Part shown: one piece after another, positions 63,780-64,000 of the stretch
Layout of the letters: every line of letters begins with the position of its first letter
Numbering within the stretch: the stretch's first letter is position 1
NCBI RefSeq assembly: GCF_013373865.1
Contig: NC_050473.1
Coordinates: forward strand, 8,071,710-8,135,709
Direction: 5' to 3'
DNA from: Monomorium pharaonis
Lineage: Eukaryota > Arthropoda > Insecta > Hymenoptera > Formicidae
DNA: 64,000 bases
The notes under the pieces: generated by a model
Database searches by the model: none
What the model was told of the DNA's origin: nothing
Seen by the model: the letters and a program-made list of their open reading frames with translations, nothing else
Made by a program: the position numbers and the translations under genes

Positions 63780-64000
63780 TTACGAAAAGTATCTCGTTAT
63801 TCTTTCTGTAACGTATCTGCTTTTGTTTAAAAAAAATCGATACATCTCGTCTGGCAGTTCCCACGGAACCTTCCTGAGTTGCACCGGAATGTATGTATCC
63901 CATACATTTCCACAATCCCAGAAGAATAATCCGCCGCGCTGCATATCGTATCGCGTATGCGTCGGTAAATATTGTTTACCGATGGAAAAGTGTCCGAATC
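63780..64000 (-). CDS. candidate C-terminal exon, unknown protein (runs off the window)
   Basis: On the minus strand the frame is open from the window edge for 72 codons and ends at TAA (63782-63780). Recognisable stretches are FGHFSIGKQYLPTHTRYD, RGGLFFWDCGNVWDTYI, VPWELPDEMYRFF and ERITRYFS at the end. Composition is protein-like: three W, many Y, F and D, few S. Two minus-strand AATAAA signals lie about 180-220 bp downstream, which fits a 3' UTR. I do not recognise the family. Against it, RNY enrichment is modest, and the plus strand is also open over the same bases (with CVGKYCLPMEKCPN near the edge and a possible acceptor ending GTCTGGCAG at 63857). Strand and reality are therefore uncertain. 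Confidence 0.3.
   Translation of the reverse strand, partial: FGHFSIGKQYLPTHTRYDMQRGGLFFWDCGNVWDTYIPVQLRKVPWELPDEMYRFFLNKSRYVTERITRYFS

Noticed and set aside
1..64000. Bacterial-type features (operons, CRISPR, insertion sequences, toxin systems)
   Set aside because: Base patterns, frame lengths, microsatellites and MITEs all indicate a eukaryotic insect genome; no such features were seen.
1..64000. Telomeric TTAGG arrays
   Set aside because: Only isolated TTAGG pentamers, no tandem run.

Overview
This is eukaryotic genomic DNA, almost certainly from an insect and most likely a hymenopteran such as an ant; the assignment is inferred from base patterns, not from a recognised gene. Long AT-rich tracts alternate with blocks dense in CpG (CGCG, TCGCG, GCGCGC), as expected of a genome with little CpG depletion. 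(GA)n/(TC)n microsatellites are abundant, small palindromic terminal-inverted-repeat elements flanked by TA or TAA are scattered through it, and the longest open frames are chance-length and often lack ATG. There are no operons, ribosome binding sites, tRNA or rRNA genes, and no CRISPR arrays.

The window is essentially intronic or intergenic. I found no complete gene. Three short stretches look exon-like: a plus-strand exon behind a good acceptor at 19675 (possibly terminal, stop at 19935-19937, AATAAA at 20086-20091); a 93-nt phase-symmetric plus-strand exon at 38456-38548 whose peptide faintly resembles the start of a ZP domain; and an open frame on the minus strand at the right edge (64000 down to a stop at 63780) that may be the C-terminal exon of a gene lying mostly outside the window. 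A CpG-rich, GA-repeat-bearing block at about 13980-14560 with an initiator-like TCAGT is the best promoter candidate. The links between these pieces are hypotheses.

The clearest content is repetitive. Six palindromic mobile elements were found by reading: a 284-bp foldback at 5885-6168; a ~277-bp element at 22042-22318; a ~650-bp foldback built from reiterated CACTC/GAGTG at 23951-24740; a 137-bp Harbinger-like MITE (24590-24726, TAA duplication) inserted into the right terminus of that foldback; a ~310-bp nearly fully palindromic MITE at 44211-44520 (TA flanks); and a 171-bp MITE at 58524-58694 (TA flanks). Removing the nested MITE plus one TAA recreates the missing right terminus of its host, so the insertion order can be read directly.

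Other structure includes a matched pair of long (TC)n and (AG)n tracts in inverted orientation at 37374-37432 and 38323-38388, perfect 24-bp palindromes at 10741-10764 and 12571-12594, a 15-bp-stem hairpin at 20029-20084, G-quadruplex-capable G or C runs, and many microsatellites. Stretches not listed as a discrete feature are described in block entries; in those I see no supportable gene.
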